DNA of 64,000 bases from Waddlia chondrophila WSU 86-1044 (GCA_945882915.1 CAMCWV010000003.1:1-64000), one strand, 5' to 3'. Shown: positions 1 to 9,485, counted from the stretch's first letter. Notes: a model not told the origin generated them from the letters alone. Numbers and translations are program-made.

Positions 1-61
1 GCCAAAGCCCCGGGGCTTTGGCGCCGTCCAAGTTCCCATTTTCAGCTACGAGGAGTATATA
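1..61. repeat. Element A, copy A1 (cut by window start)
   Basis: Right half of an element A: a CCAAAGCCCCGGGGCTTTGG inner hairpin followed by the terminal arm TTTTCAGCTACGAGGAGTATATA. The left half lies outside the window. It sits just upstream of the symporter gene, which has its own AGGAAGG ribosome site. Confidence 0.9.
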
Positions 62-99
62 CTTACTTTTTATATTACATTTATTTTTTTAGGAAGGCT

Positions 100-1365
100 A
101 TGAAGAACAAGCTCTTTTGGATGGTGTTACTAGCAATTGGCCTAGCGATTGCAGCCGGATGGACAACGGGCACAACAATGGGAATCGGAGGAGTCACATT
201 CTACCAGATTTATGAGCTCATGGGCAAAGTGTTCCTCAACGCCCTAACCCTCGTCGTCATTCCTCTTGTCGCCTCGTCGATCATTACAGGAATTGCCCGC
301 ATAGGAGCCGAGAGCTCTTTCGGTAGGCTTGGAGGCAAAACTTTTAGCTTCTTCTTCTTAAACATTCTCTGCGCCGTCCTTCTCGGCTGGTCACTCATGA
401 TGATCTTCGACCCAGCAGCGGTGTCGATGACCTCAGAACCTGTGAGCATCAATACCGCTCAAATTGCAAAAATTGAATGCACAGCACAGCAAACCCCTTT
501 TTACAAGTTCGAGCAGATCTTCTTGCAGGCGATCCCTTCTAACATCCTCGCAGCAGCCTCTCAGGGGCAAATGCTCGGAATTATCTTCTTTAGCTTGCTG
601 TTTGGGTTCTTTATCTCTCGCATAGAAACGCAGGCGGGTTCTGCCTTGCTTAACTTCTGGCAAGGTGTCTTCCAGGTGATGATGAAGTTTACGCAGTTTG
701 TAATGAAAGCCCTCCCCTTTGGCGTGTTCTTCTTAGTCGCAAAGGTTGTGGCAACAACTGGCTTTGAAGCCTTTAGCTCGGTAGCCACATTCTTCCTGCT
801 CATCGTTGGCGGCCTTGCCTTTCATTGCCTCATTACCCTTCCTGTTTTGCTAAAAGTGATCGGCAGAGTAAACCCAATCCTCCACCTCAAAGCCATGGGC
901 CCTGCAATCCTTACAGCATTTTCCACTAGCTCCTCCTCTGCTACCCTCCCCACAACACTAGAGTGCTTAGAAAAACGCGCTGGAGTCTCTAACCGCATTT
1001 GCAGCATAGTGATTCCTCTAGGAACCTCTATTAACATGGCCGGATCTGCCTTCTACACATGCGCTTCTGCGATCTTTATCGCCCAAGCTTATGGCGTTGA
1101 AATGTCGGTCTCCACGCAATGCTTGATTATGTTTTTAGCTGTAGTTACAGCTATTGGAATCGCAGGAATCCCTTCTGCTTGCTTAATTGCACTTGTTGTT
1201 ATTTTAGGGGCAATTGGAGTGCCTGTAGAAGGGATTGGGCTTATCTTTGCCATAGAAAGGATCCTTGACATGTGCAGAGCGGCGACAAACGTCTTTGGAA
1301 ACAGCTGCTGCGCGGTGCTTGTTGCCCGCTCTGAAGGAGAAAAGACTCGGCTAAATCTTAAATGA
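100..1365 (+). CDS. Dicarboxylate/amino acid:cation symporter (DAACS family)
   Basis: Inner-membrane secondary transporter of the glutamate/dicarboxylate symporter family, expected to import an amino acid or C4-dicarboxylate with Na+ or H+. At 421 residues it has the family's normal length and is hydrophobic almost throughout. The serine-rich re-entrant loop (SSSSATLP, about residue 275), the TM7 motif IPLGTSINMAG (about 304) and the TM8 motif RAATNVFGN (about 391) are all visible. TM8 carries GN where many members have GD, so the substrate may not be aspartate. The ATG follows AGGAAGG at very short spacing. The gene stands alone downstream of an element A copy. The substrate cannot be read from sequence. 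Confidence 0.9.
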   Translation: MKNKLFWMVLLAIGLAIAAGWTTGTTMGIGGVTFYQIYELMGKVFLNALTLVVIPLVASSIITGIARIGAESSFGRLGGKTFSFFFLNILCAVLLGWSLMMIFDPAAVSMTSEPVSINTAQIAKIECTAQQTPFYKFEQIFLQAIPSNILAAASQGQMLGIIFFSLLFGFFISRIETQAGSALLNFWQGVFQVMMKFTQFVMKALPFGVFFLVAKVVATTGFEAFSSVATFFLLIVGGLAFHCLITLPVLLKVIGRVNPILHLKAMGPAILTAFSTSSSSATLPTTLECLEKRAGVSNRICSIVIPLGTSINMAGSAFYTCASAIFIAQAYGVEMSVSTQCLIMFLAVVTAIGIAGIPSACLIALVVILGAIGVPVEGIGLIFAIERILDMCRAATNVFGNSCCAVLVARSEGEKTRLNLK

Positions 1366-1956
1366 TATACTCCTCTCCCAGATTGAGCAGTTTGCAGAAA
1401 TAAAATTCTGATTTACAGTGACCCTCCATGAATTTTGCAAGAGGGAGAGGTCGGAATGCAGCAGCTCCCACTAAAAGTTTATTTTTTTAACTCCTGAGAG
1501 ATGGGGCGACTTTATCAAGAAAGATTTGACGCTTATAGGGGGGTGTTTTGGCAGCCTTACGATTGAAGTGGCATTGCCCGCTTTCCTCTTTCTCTGTGTT
1601 CTCTGTGTTCTCTGTGTTTCAAAAATATTAATACCAGTTTTTTTTAACCACAGAGGCGTGAGAGAACGTGAGAGAAAATACAAAAAAAGAACAGTCAAGT
1701 GATGAAAAAATCTAGCGCCTAGATCTTGAACCTGCTCCAACCTGTTGATAGCATAGTCTCAACGCGAATTGCTCAATCTGGGGTGAGATTCTGCTATTAC
1801 ACAATTTTACGGACTTGATCGAAAACGGACTTCGCCAAAAAAAACGGTGGCCTGAAACAAAAGATTCGATTATAATTTTTAAACGCCTAAAGTTTCTTAT
1901 ATTAGATTTCTATTGTAATTAGTTTGCTTAGAAGGTCAGTCTATAATCTTGTTTAA
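1366..1956. other. Intergenic region with repeat E and an element A scrap
   Basis: No gene is supported in these 590 bases. The first bases (ATATACTCCTCT, overlapping the symporter stop) look like a remnant of an element A end. The middle is a copy of repeat family E. A TATAAT hexamer lies at 1942-1947, just before the next gene. Confidence 0.6.
1430..1690. repeat. Repeat family E, copy E1
   Basis: About 190 bases here (roughly 1497-1690) recur as a near reverse complement at 56512-56695, including CAGAGGCGTGAGAGAACG, the AATATTAATACCAG segment and the AAGATTTGACGCTTATAGGG segment. The flanking part from 1430 is matched in pieces at 33761-33880. No coding potential is evident. Confidence 0.8.
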
Positions 1957-4794
1957 TTGAGAGTGGAGTGGGTGTTAGAATCCGTTTGGCGACGTCTATT
2001 TAATTTATATCCCGGCGAAATAAGGCGCGCACTGTGCTTTACTTTTCTGGCGTTCATCTATGCCATCGGTTCGGCGTGCGGTTTTACCCTCGCAGATGGC
2101 CTATTCCTAGAACATCTCGGCTCCGAAAATCTCCCCTGGGCTTACCTTGCAACAGCGTTGGGGATGTTTGTCGTGGCCGCAGGCTTCCTTGCCGCCCTAA
2201 ACAAAGTCTCTCTCAAGCGAATCTTCCTTTTCGTTGTCTTGCTCGGCCTTTTCATCTACCTATGCGCCTTCTTCCTGGCATTGAACGCCAAAGCGCTCTC
2301 CCATCCTTGGTTTTGGTTTGCTCTAAAAGTCTTCTGCCGCGTTTTTTATGTCGTTCTTGGCACCTGTTTTTGGACATTTATCGACCAATTTCATGACCTT
2401 CAAGACGCAAAAAGGATGTACTGTCTCTTCAACTCGGGAATCTTTCTCGGAGAGGCCGTTGCCGGGGCTGCTGTTGCACTATTCCTCCCCTTCGTAGGGC
2501 TAACAGGCTTTTTAATCCTCATCGTCGTTGCTCTAGCAATTACCGCTTTGGCTGTCCGTCAACTCGCCGACAAAACCCCCCGCGTTTATGACGACCATTC
2601 TGAAGGGGACAGCTCTTCTGAGCAGCTTCCACTCAAAAAGCTCTGGAAGGTCATTCTCTCCTCCCCCTTCACCATGTATCTCATGGCAACAAACATTACC
2701 TTCCAGATGTTAACCATCGTTACCGAATTCAATTACATGGGAACTTTCGAGAAATTTTTCGAGGGAGCTGATGGAACCATTGTTGAAGGAGAGCTTACCC
2801 GCTTCCTAGGAAAGTGCTTTGCCATTTCTGAAGTTGCCAACATCATTATCGGGCTTCTATTCTACGGCAGAGGAGTCCGTCGCTTCGGCATTTACAATGC
2901 CATTTTCTTTACCCCCATGCTATTTACTGCAGTTTTCCTCGGCTGGTCGCTGCATGATGCTATTTTTATAGCGGTCATTGGCTTCTTCCTCGTTGAATCG
3001 TTCATCTACACCATTGATGACAACAACTTCACCCTGCTGCTAAACGCCGTTCCCCCGCGCATTAAGTCAAAAGTCCGGGTGCTTGTGGAGTCCTTCTTCG
3101 ACCCGCTGGCAATCTTCCTAAGCGCCCTCATGCTCATGGCCCTCGGCACCACAAGCCGCATATTTGGCCTTTGTCTGGGAATATGCACCATCGGAATTGC
3201 CTTCGGCGTTCGCAAATACTACTCTGGCGCCATTCTCACAAACCTAGCAGAAAACGCCATACGCTTTGAAAGAGAGACCTTTGAATGGTTTGGAATGTTA
3301 GGAAAGAAAGAGAAAAAACAGGCCAAGCAAAACCTAGTGAAATCTCTAAAAAGCGACTCGGAATCTACAAGACTCTTCGCCTGCGATGCTCTGTTGCAGC
3401 TAAAAGATGCCAAACTTCTGCCAGAACTTTTGGCAAATGTTGAAGAGCTGGGCATCTCAAGCAAAATCAAACTTCTCAAGCTCCTAGAAAACAGCCCTTT
3501 TGCAACCGATACGCGCGTAATTGATTTGGCTGTCCGCTGGACACGCAGCTCCAGCTCTTCTAACAACCCATTAGACAGTTTTCATTCGATCGCTCTACAA
3601 GAAAGCGCTCAGTTCTACCTCGCAAGATGGGGCCTTCTGAACCCTGAAAAGGCGCTAATGATGATTGATCATCCTTCCATCATCCGGCACGGAGCCGCTA
3701 TCCTAGCGCTCTTTACTGCAAAATCTCATCAATCGACTCTGGACGCAGCTGAAAATCAAGCACTGGCAGCTAAACATCTCCAAGCAATGATCGATTCTGA
3801 AGACGAGGAAGAGCTCTCCTTAGGACTAACTATTCTGGGCCTTGCCGACCCCTACAACGCTCTTGACACCCTCCTCCCTTTCCTTAAGCACCCTTCGGCC
3901 TCTATTGCTTGCGTGGCTAGCGAATCTATCGAGCGGCTTACAGAAAGAGAAGATGTTAGGTACCAAAGCCTATTCCTCTCTGAGCTCACATCGTCGCCCC
4001 ACAACGTCGTCAGGCTCAACCTCCTCAAGGCGCTATGGAAGATCGGTGACAGCACGCGCCTAAAAGAGATCATCTTCGCCTCCGCCCACTTCCGCCCCAA
4101 CGAAAGACGCCTTGCCGAAGAGCTTATTTGCGACTTAGGCCTGCGCACCGTTCCGCTACTTCTTGCAATCACCAAAGACCCTTCTTTGCATCCGAAATAC
4201 CGACTTCTAGCAGGAAGGTCGCTCGGGAGGCTCTCGGCGCCGCAGCTACGTGCTAACGTTTACGAGATCGTTTATAGCGAAATTGAGCGGGCTTACTTCT
4301 ACTTCTATCACTGCCACACAGTTCAAAAGAACTACCCCGAACACGACCTTGGCGTCCTCGAGCAAGCACTCCTCACCGGCTATTACTCGGTAATGGACTT
4401 CGTTATTCAGCTCTTGGCAATTATCGGCTCTGTAGAAGACTGCGAGCTACTTTCCCGTTCTTTGCGCAGCCACCACGCAAAGACCCATAGCAACGCTGTC
4501 GAAACTCTCCAAAGAACATGCGAAACAAAAGTCTTCCGACTTATCGAGCCTCTTATTAGTGACGGCCCCATCGAAGAGAAGCTTCTTGCCTATCAACAAG
4601 GAAAGCGTGTACCACTCGCCCTCACGGAGCTATTAGATGCTATGGAAGAGTCTCCCTCCCTTGTCGACCAAATTATATCGATAACTCTGCAAGCACAGCT
4701 TGACCTCCCTTATTGGCGTGAAACTTTGCGCAAGCAAATGGTCTCCAACGAAGAAATTTTCCATCACTTTGCCTACGAGCTTTTAGAATCATGA
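1957..4794 (+). CDS. Nucleotide-transporter-like membrane protein with HEAT-repeat tail
   Basis: The first about 415 residues form a polytopic membrane domain of roughly 12 segments that resembles the ATP/ADP translocase (NTT/Tlc) and MFS-type carriers. Residues from about 450 to 945 are soluble and built of repeated helical pairs with HEAT/Armadillo character (e.g. ESTRLFACDALLQL, ASIACVASESIERL). Classical NTTs end after the membrane part, so this is not a standard energy parasite carrier. The annotated start is TTG; GTG codons at 1963 and 1972 are alternatives, and a TATAAT at 1942-1947 would favour one of them. The stop overlaps the next gene (ATGA), so the two are translationally coupled. 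Family membership is inferred from pattern; transport activity is not shown. Confidence 0.7.
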   Translation: MRVEWVLESVWRRLFNLYPGEIRRALCFTFLAFIYAIGSACGFTLADGLFLEHLGSENLPWAYLATALGMFVVAAGFLAALNKVSLKRIFLFVVLLGLFIYLCAFFLALNAKALSHPWFWFALKVFCRVFYVVLGTCFWTFIDQFHDLQDAKRMYCLFNSGIFLGEAVAGAAVALFLPFVGLTGFLILIVVALAITALAVRQLADKTPRVYDDHSEGDSSSEQLPLKKLWKVILSSPFTMYLMATNITFQMLTIVTEFNYMGTFEKFFEGADGTIVEGELTRFLGKCFAISEVANIIIGLLFYGRGVRRFGIYNAIFFTPMLFTAVFLGWSLHDAIFIAVIGFFLVESFIYTIDDNNFTLLLNAVPPRIKSKVRVLVESFFDPLAIFLSALMLMALGTTSRIFGLCLGICTIGIAFGVRKYYSGAILTNLAENAIRFERETFEWFGMLGKKEKKQAKQNLVKSLKSDSESTRLFACDALLQLKDAKLLPELLANVEELGISSKIKLLKLLENSPFATDTRVIDLAVRWTRSSSSSNNPLDSFHSIALQESAQFYLARWGLLNPEKALMMIDHPSIIRHGAAILALFTAKSHQSTLDAAENQALAAKHLQAMIDSEDEEELSLGLTILGLADPYNALDTLLPFLKHPSASIACVASESIERLTEREDVRYQSLFLSELTSSPHNVVRLNLLKALWKIGDSTRLKEIIFASAHFRPNERRLAEELICDLGLRTVPLLLAITKDPSLHPKYRLLAGRSLGRLSAPQLRANVYEIVYSEIERAYFYFYHCHTVQKNYPEHDLGVLEQALLTGYYSVMDFVIQLLAIIGSVEDCELLSRSLRSHHAKTHSNAVETLQRTCETKVFRLIEPLISDGPIEEKLLAYQQGKRVPLALTELLDAMEESPSLVDQIISITLQAQLDLPYWRETLRKQMVSNEEIFHHFAYELLES

Positions 4795-5213
4795 GCCACC
4801 TCAACTTAATCGACAAAGCCTGCCTGCTAAAAAAGACCCATCTGTTTGGAGAGTTAGACCTCGACTTGCTTCTCGCCATTTCAGATAAGATGGGTGAGCT
4901 TACTTTTGAAGCAAACACTCCCATCTTCCATTTGAATCAGATGGCTAGCCGCATGTATGTGATTGTGTCAGGGGCTGTCGTCATTCAAGATGAACACAAG
5001 AAGGCTCTTGCACACCTCTCTGAAGGGGACTTTTTTGGAGACGAAGCTCTCTTTAACGAAAAGTCAAGAACCTATGAGGCGCTAAGCCAAGAGTCAACGC
5101 TTGTTTTAACGCTGTCGAGGACGAATCTGCTGACGATTATGTCTGAGTGTCCCTCTGTTGCCATTGCCCTGCTGCGTCTCTACGCAGCACCTTTACTTTT
5201 TAGAGCCCGCTAA
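4791..5213 (+). CDS. Cyclic-nucleotide-binding-domain protein
   Basis: A 140-residue protein consisting of essentially one cNMP-binding (CRP/CAP-type) beta-barrel domain without a DNA-binding helix-turn-helix. The phosphate-binding cassette reads GDFFGDEALFNEKSRTYEA (residues 79-97), with the Glu and Arg that contact the cyclic phosphate in family members. The ATG overlaps the stop of the HEAT-repeat membrane protein by four bases. In other bacteria similar domains are fused behind NTT-like and HEAT regions, so this is plausibly the split-off sensor subunit of that protein. Whether it binds cAMP, cGMP or neither is unknown. Confidence 0.8.
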   Translation: MSHLNLIDKACLLKKTHLFGELDLDLLLAISDKMGELTFEANTPIFHLNQMASRMYVIVSGAVVIQDEHKKALAHLSEGDFFGDEALFNEKSRTYEALSQESTLVLTLSRTNLLTIMSECPSVAIALLRLYAAPLLFRAR

Positions 5214-5230
5214 AGCAAGGAGAACCTTTC

Positions 5231-6331
5231 ATGACTATACGCTCCCGCTTACTTCTACTGCTGCTCCCGACGATAATAACGCTATTAATCCTCACAGGAC
5301 TTCTGGTCTATCTAAGCTCTCATGAAGCAATCCTTGGGGCTATAGAACACCGCTTAGAGTCGCTTATTGTCACCTGCGGTTCATGGGTCGGGATTAATGC
5401 AAGCAGCTGGTTTGAACAGGAAGCGTCTTATCTCGCTGTTCTAATCATTATTGCCTTAGCAATTCTCTCTGTTACCCTGATTCTATCCAACGCCTTTATG
5501 ATCGCAAATAATGTAAGCAAGCCTATCTCTCAGCTTAAAGGGGCTGCGCTTACTATTGCAGCTGGACAGTATGGAGAGCGGGTCACTGTTAATGGCCCGC
5601 TGGAAATTATTGAGCTTGCCAATACGTTCAATACGATGAGCGAATGCCTACAAGAGAAGGTCTCTCACCTTCAAGAGAACTCTCTCCTGCGCGAACGGCT
5701 CTTTGGTGAGCACGAATGTGCGCGCCTTTTGCAGTACCACATGCTTCAAAACGCCGTCGAAAAAAGTGCCGCGTCTCTTTCAGATGCGCTTTGCATAGTA
5801 AAAGCCATTCACATGCACGCAACGCAGCCCCACGGGGTTCTACTCAAGATAGGTAATGATGAGAAGAAGAACTTTAATATTTCCTTATCAGAAGTAAGCG
5901 AAAAAGGCTTTCTTCCAATGTACCAACTCGTTGCAGATCATGAAAAAACGGTTGTTTCTGAGGGAGTTAGCTCTCTTCAATTAGAATTAAAAAAGCAGCA
6001 GAAAAGCGAAAAATGCCAGCTTCACTATCATGTACAAGGAGAGGCTTCTCTTCCGATTGTCTGGTCAAGAAGCGAAAAGGCAATTATTAAGCCTCAGAAC
6101 GCGTTCTATACCCTCGAGGAGGGAGATCTCTTCTTCTTGTACAATCAAGGGCTTACGAAAGTGTTGGTTCACCCGCAAAGGATCCAAGACTGGTTTACAA
6201 AAGTGCTCCGTCACTTTGCCACAGACAGCCTTGACACCTGCGCTACAATCCTCAACAAGAACCTCATGTTCCTGGCCCGCCAGCGCCATGTTGACCGTGA
6301 CATCCACATCGTCTGCTTCCAAGTGAAGTAA
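5231..6331 (+). CDS. HAMP-domain membrane protein with degenerate PP2C (RsbU/SpoIIE-like) domain
   Basis: Two membrane segments (about residues 5-28 and 68-92) bracket a short external loop. A HAMP linker follows (about 93-145), then a C-terminal domain of about 200 residues resembling SpoIIE/RsbU phosphatases. The usual GDxLxLYTDGL signature appears as GDLFFLYNQGL (about residue 296), so the metal-binding Asp is Gln, and the terminal DDxT motif is VDRDIH. This suggests a pseudo-phosphatase or a highly divergent enzyme. In Chlamydia RsbU controls partner-switching of sigma factor; here the periplasmic sensor is far shorter. The start has AAGGAG at good spacing. It lies 17 bases behind the cNMP gene and is probably co-transcribed with it. 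Confidence 0.7.
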   Translation: MTIRSRLLLLLLPTIITLLILTGLLVYLSSHEAILGAIEHRLESLIVTCGSWVGINASSWFEQEASYLAVLIIIALAILSVTLILSNAFMIANNVSKPISQLKGAALTIAAGQYGERVTVNGPLEIIELANTFNTMSECLQEKVSHLQENSLLRERLFGEHECARLLQYHMLQNAVEKSAASLSDALCIVKAIHMHATQPHGVLLKIGNDEKKNFNISLSEVSEKGFLPMYQLVADHEKTVVSEGVSSLQLELKKQQKSEKCQLHYHVQGEASLPIVWSRSEKAIIKPQNAFYTLEEGDLFFLYNQGLTKVLVHPQRIQDWFTKVLRHFATDSLDTCATILNKNLMFLARQRHVDRDIHIVCFQVK

Positions 6332-6572
6332 GAACAAGATAAAAACAGGTTAATTAAGTGTTTGCCCTTTCTAGAAGGTAACGTGGGACGCCTAAGGCTT
6401 CCTATTTACGCATCTTTTGCTTGATAGCGTTTAACCCACCTGGGCTTAAGGAGCAAGCGGTAGCGTTGCTCTTTGGAGTGCTGGGACCTGTCCTAGCACT
6501 CCAAAGAGCAACGCTACCGCTCGCTCCGGGCATGCTAACCAACAAGCATTAAGCAAGTTAAGCGTTTTCTGA
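6332..6572. terminator. Convergent intergenic region with long hairpin (family G)
   Basis: Between two convergent genes. At 6360-6390 lies a family C scrap (CTAGAAGGTAACGTGGG). At 6451-6526 an almost perfect inverted repeat of about 36 bp per arm (GAGCAAGCGGTAGCGTTGCT... to ...GAGCAACGCTACCGCTCGCTC) could end transcription from both sides, although no T-run follows. The same GGAGTGCTGGGAC core recurs at 48565-48712. Confidence 0.55.
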
Positions 6573-8921
6573 CTATAAAGTACCCTCAAAACCACTGCCA
6601 AGTAAAGGAGCTGCAGGCTGTATCTCTACTTGCGCAGCAGTGATGTTAAACTTGAAAGCGGCGGTGTTATCTTCTCCCCATTGATGCAGCTTGCGAACAG
6701 CCTCTGTCATCGCTTTTTGAGGCGCTCCTTTCAGAAACGAATCCAATATAGAAAGGCGGTGACGCAAGATCACCCTGTCATCTACAGAAAGTGCCCTTCC
6801 TTGCAGAGCCCCCAAAAGGGTCTCACTCATTTCTTGCACGCTCTGCTTAGCACCTACGGCACCATTCATCGCCAAAGAGTAGATGGCGTTCATTACGTTG
6901 CCCCTATCAACCATCTGCTTGCAGTGGCCTACAACTAGAGCCATTCGCCTTTCTGGAGGCAACTCTTTTAATCGCCGAGACTCTACATCGACACGCATTA
7001 ATGTGTGAAATGTCGTCTGATAAGTCATTGCTTTATCTTGAAACGACAGCTTCGCCCAGTTCTTCCCCTCTTCTGTTGCCCGCCCCTCATGGGTTTCTAA
7101 AGCCGCGTACATCTCCTTCGTAGCACCTAAAACGCTTGTGATCTCAGAGTCTTTAATGTTTTTGGAGAAGACATAGCCGTTATCATTTTTATCTACAATC
7201 TTTCGGTGTGCATCTCCCGGGGGGTCTATTCCAAACATGTGTTTTGTAAAAGTTTTATGGAAATCTTCCGCCCCATTATAAAGCGTTTCTAGTTCTTTAA
7301 TTCCCAAAAAGGCTTTTATGCGAGCGATTATTCCTGGTTTCTTAGGCGGCTTCCCTTCGTAAAAAGAGGTGTCCATCGGCAAGGTCATTGCATCGACAAC
7401 GTGCGGATAGTCATCAGCAAGCTTCATGATGCTCTTTGTGCTTGTTCTCTCCTGGCTTTTGCTCCTCGATGTTGTCTGATAATTAATATCTACCATCATC
7501 CCGCAGATAGGCTTGTCAGCGGTTCCAGCCTTTGAAAAAGCCTGATTTTCTAAACAATCAATAAACCCATACACAAGAGGCCTAATCTGAGCTCCTGCTG
7601 TTGGGGAAGGTGCATATAAACTCCGAATGACTCCGCGGCCATCAGGGCACTCTAAATCGCCAATGGTCAGCGGGTGATTCCCAAGTTTTAAAGCATCATA
7701 CTCACTTAATATTCCAGCCCTAATAAAACTAGGGTGCTCGCTTGCAAAAGAACCTAACGCTGCAGTTGGATTCTTAAATGCATAGACTATAAGCCTTGGA
7801 ATTTTCTTCCACGCCGCATTCCCCTCTTTATCGGTATAAAAATTCAGCGCTTTTTGCTGAGTAGTCTCCACATCAGAAGCAAAATCGCCCCACTTTAACT
7901 CCGCTGGCGCGCCTCCTACTGAAGGCTCAGAAGACTTTCCAGGAGAAAATGTGACCGCTAATTGATGAGAAAACTCCCGACCAAGCTGTCTGTATTCCTC
8001 CATACCCGAGATTTCCAAATGAACCTTTCGACACATCTCCTGAAGAAAAGCCACCTCTTCAACTTGGGGATACTCTCGGAGCATCTGATAAGCGGGCGTC
8101 TTTATTGCCTCTTCAATCTTTTTGAGGATCTTCCGGTTTCGCGCTTGGTACATTGAATCTTTTGGCACAGATATCGTTAAAAGAGTTTTGAGCTCAGAAA
8201 CAGCTTTTGCGAGTTTCTGTGTCTCTGCTTCCACCTTAGACGGGGATATAAACTCACGATTCATTACAGCCTTAAGCCCTGCAACTCCCTTCGCTTGAAG
8301 TTGCGCTAACTCATCTTTGGTGATCTCTCCTTCCAGGCCACTAGCTATCTTGTCAAAGACGTCCTTAAGTATACCCTCATTTACCGGCTTCTCCTGCTCA
8401 TAATTATCCACGACCTCCTTAGCAGCAGCTTTAACAACTGACCGGACTGCAGGGTTAATTTTAAGATGAAGACCAACACTTTTTAAGGTGCGCCAAATCT
8501 GCCGCTCCACCTTCCCCTCAGCAACTTGCTTACCTTCGGCCTTATCTAGGTTAATATGATCGCTAACCAGATGATTTGTTGCCGACTTAGTCTTTTCAAC
8601 CCCTGAACACATCCCGCTATGCCAGCATTTCTCGAGCTTAACTTTCATCTCATCTTTAAAGGCGATCATTTCCTCTTTGGTTTTAGGGCGCTGTACAGTG
8701 TGACCTGTTAGGGAGGTTGGAGCGCCTGCTTTGAGGACTGCAGCCGCAGCCAAAGGAGCTGCCACGATGGAGGTTGTTGGAGAGTGCCCTTGAGCTGTAA
8801 CACGCCCGTCCAGACCCTTGGGAGCATCACCTTGCGCTGCCAAAGGCTTTGCCGCGTTTGAGACTCCTGATTGAACATGTGTTTGTTCAGGAAGCTGAGC
8901 AGACCCGCCTATCTCAGGCAT
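6573..8921 (-). CDS. Unrecognised 782-residue protein, possible secreted effector
   Basis: No known domain was recognised. The first about 75 residues are rich in Ala, Pro, Ser, Thr and Gln with little order, as in many chlamydial type III secretion substrates; the rest is a mixed, mostly helical soluble sequence with Lys/Glu-rich stretches (residues 75-330) and no membrane segment. The ATG is preceded by AAGGGG at good spacing. It stands alone, convergent with the HAMP gene, and an element A/B pair lies directly upstream. Effector status is inferred only from composition, size and isolation. Confidence 0.75.
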   Translation of the reverse strand: MPEIGGSAQLPEQTHVQSGVSNAAKPLAAQGDAPKGLDGRVTAQGHSPTTSIVAAPLAAAAVLKAGAPTSLTGHTVQRPKTKEEMIAFKDEMKVKLEKCWHSGMCSGVEKTKSATNHLVSDHINLDKAEGKQVAEGKVERQIWRTLKSVGLHLKINPAVRSVVKAAAKEVVDNYEQEKPVNEGILKDVFDKIASGLEGEITKDELAQLQAKGVAGLKAVMNREFISPSKVEAETQKLAKAVSELKTLLTISVPKDSMYQARNRKILKKIEEAIKTPAYQMLREYPQVEEVAFLQEMCRKVHLEISGMEEYRQLGREFSHQLAVTFSPGKSSEPSVGGAPAELKWGDFASDVETTQQKALNFYTDKEGNAAWKKIPRLIVYAFKNPTAALGSFASEHPSFIRAGILSEYDALKLGNHPLTIGDLECPDGRGVIRSLYAPSPTAGAQIRPLVYGFIDCLENQAFSKAGTADKPICGMMVDINYQTTSRSKSQERTSTKSIMKLADDYPHVVDAMTLPMDTSFYEGKPPKKPGIIARIKAFLGIKELETLYNGAEDFHKTFTKHMFGIDPPGDAHRKIVDKNDNGYVFSKNIKDSEITSVLGATKEMYAALETHEGRATEEGKNWAKLSFQDKAMTYQTTFHTLMRVDVESRRLKELPPERRMALVVGHCKQMVDRGNVMNAIYSLAMNGAVGAKQSVQEMSETLLGALQGRALSVDDRVILRHRLSILDSFLKGAPQKAMTEAVRKLHQWGEDNTAAFKFNITAAQVEIQPAAPLLGSGFEGTL

Positions 8922-8942
8922 AAATAACCCCTTCTGTTTATT

Positions 8943-9014
8943 AAATACTCCTCTTAGCTGAAAACGGGAATTTGGGCTAGCCCAAATTCCCGTTTTCAGC
9001 TAAGAGGAGTATTT
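8943..9014. repeat. Element A, copy A2 (minimal form)
   Basis: A near-perfect 72-bp palindrome: left arm ATACTCCTCTTAGCTGAAAA, centre TTTGGGCTAGCCCAAA, right arm the exact complement. It lies about 20 bases upstream of the 782-residue gene and is joined directly to a family B palindrome. Confidence 0.95.
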
Positions 9015-9055
9015 ATTCGCTTATACCCAGGGCAGCGCCCTGGGTATAAGCGAAT
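9015..9055. repeat. Repeat family B palindrome, copy B1
   Basis: A 41-bp palindrome with arms ATTCGCTTATACCCAGGGC around GCG. It ends five bases beyond the acpP1 stop codon, where it may act as a 3' stem-loop. Confidence 0.9.
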
Positions 9056-9060
9056 ATAGC

Positions 9061-9300
9061 CTACGCAGGCCGTTTTGATTTGATATAGCTAATCGCATCA
9101 CCGACTGTTTTTATCTTTTCGGCATCTTCATCAGGAATTTCCATTTTAAATTTCTCTTCAAGAGCCATAACAAGCTCTACAGTGTCAAGAGAGTCCGCTC
9201 CGAGATCGCCTATAAAAGAAGCCTCAGGCGTGACCTTCGATTTATCTACACCTAACTGCTCTACAATAATATCTTTTACCTTGTCTTCTACCGATGACAT
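9061..9300 (-). CDS. acpP: Acyl carrier protein, copy 1
   Basis: Carries growing acyl chains on 4'-phosphopantetheine in type II fatty-acid synthesis. The 79 residues have the usual ACP length; the attachment Ser37 lies in [11 protein letters not shown], with the acidic helix II after it. It is the last gene of a minus-strand fatty-acid cluster with fabH, fabD, fabG and a second ACP. This copy is the closer to canonical AcpP. AGGAG lies upstream of the ATG at long spacing (AGGAGTAGAAGTAATG). Confidence 0.95.
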   Translation of the reverse strand: MSSVEDKVKDIIVEQLGVDKSKVTPEASFIGDLGADSLDTVELVMALEEKFKMEIPDEDAEKIKTVGDAISYIKSKRPA

Positions 9301-9485
9301 TACTTCTACTCCTAATATTGTGTAACAAAAATTTTGCCCCGAAAACGACCCAGCTTATCTCGTAATCCAAGATCGAGATCCATCGCCCGGCACTCAACTT
9401 AATTAATGACAAATTGTGGCAAAGAAAGAAAGCAGAAAAGGCGGGGATGTTCTTTCTTTAATGCTTGCTCTCTAAATTAACCAGC

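Noticed and set aside
1365-1376. Element A copy after the symporter gene
   Set aside because: Only ATATACTCCTCT is present; the GCTGAAAA part and any partner arm are missing, so it is at best a scrap.
6451-6526. Insertion-sequence end or attachment site
   Set aside because: The long inverted repeat has almost no loop and encloses nothing; it behaves like a hairpin between convergent genes, with a relative at 48565.
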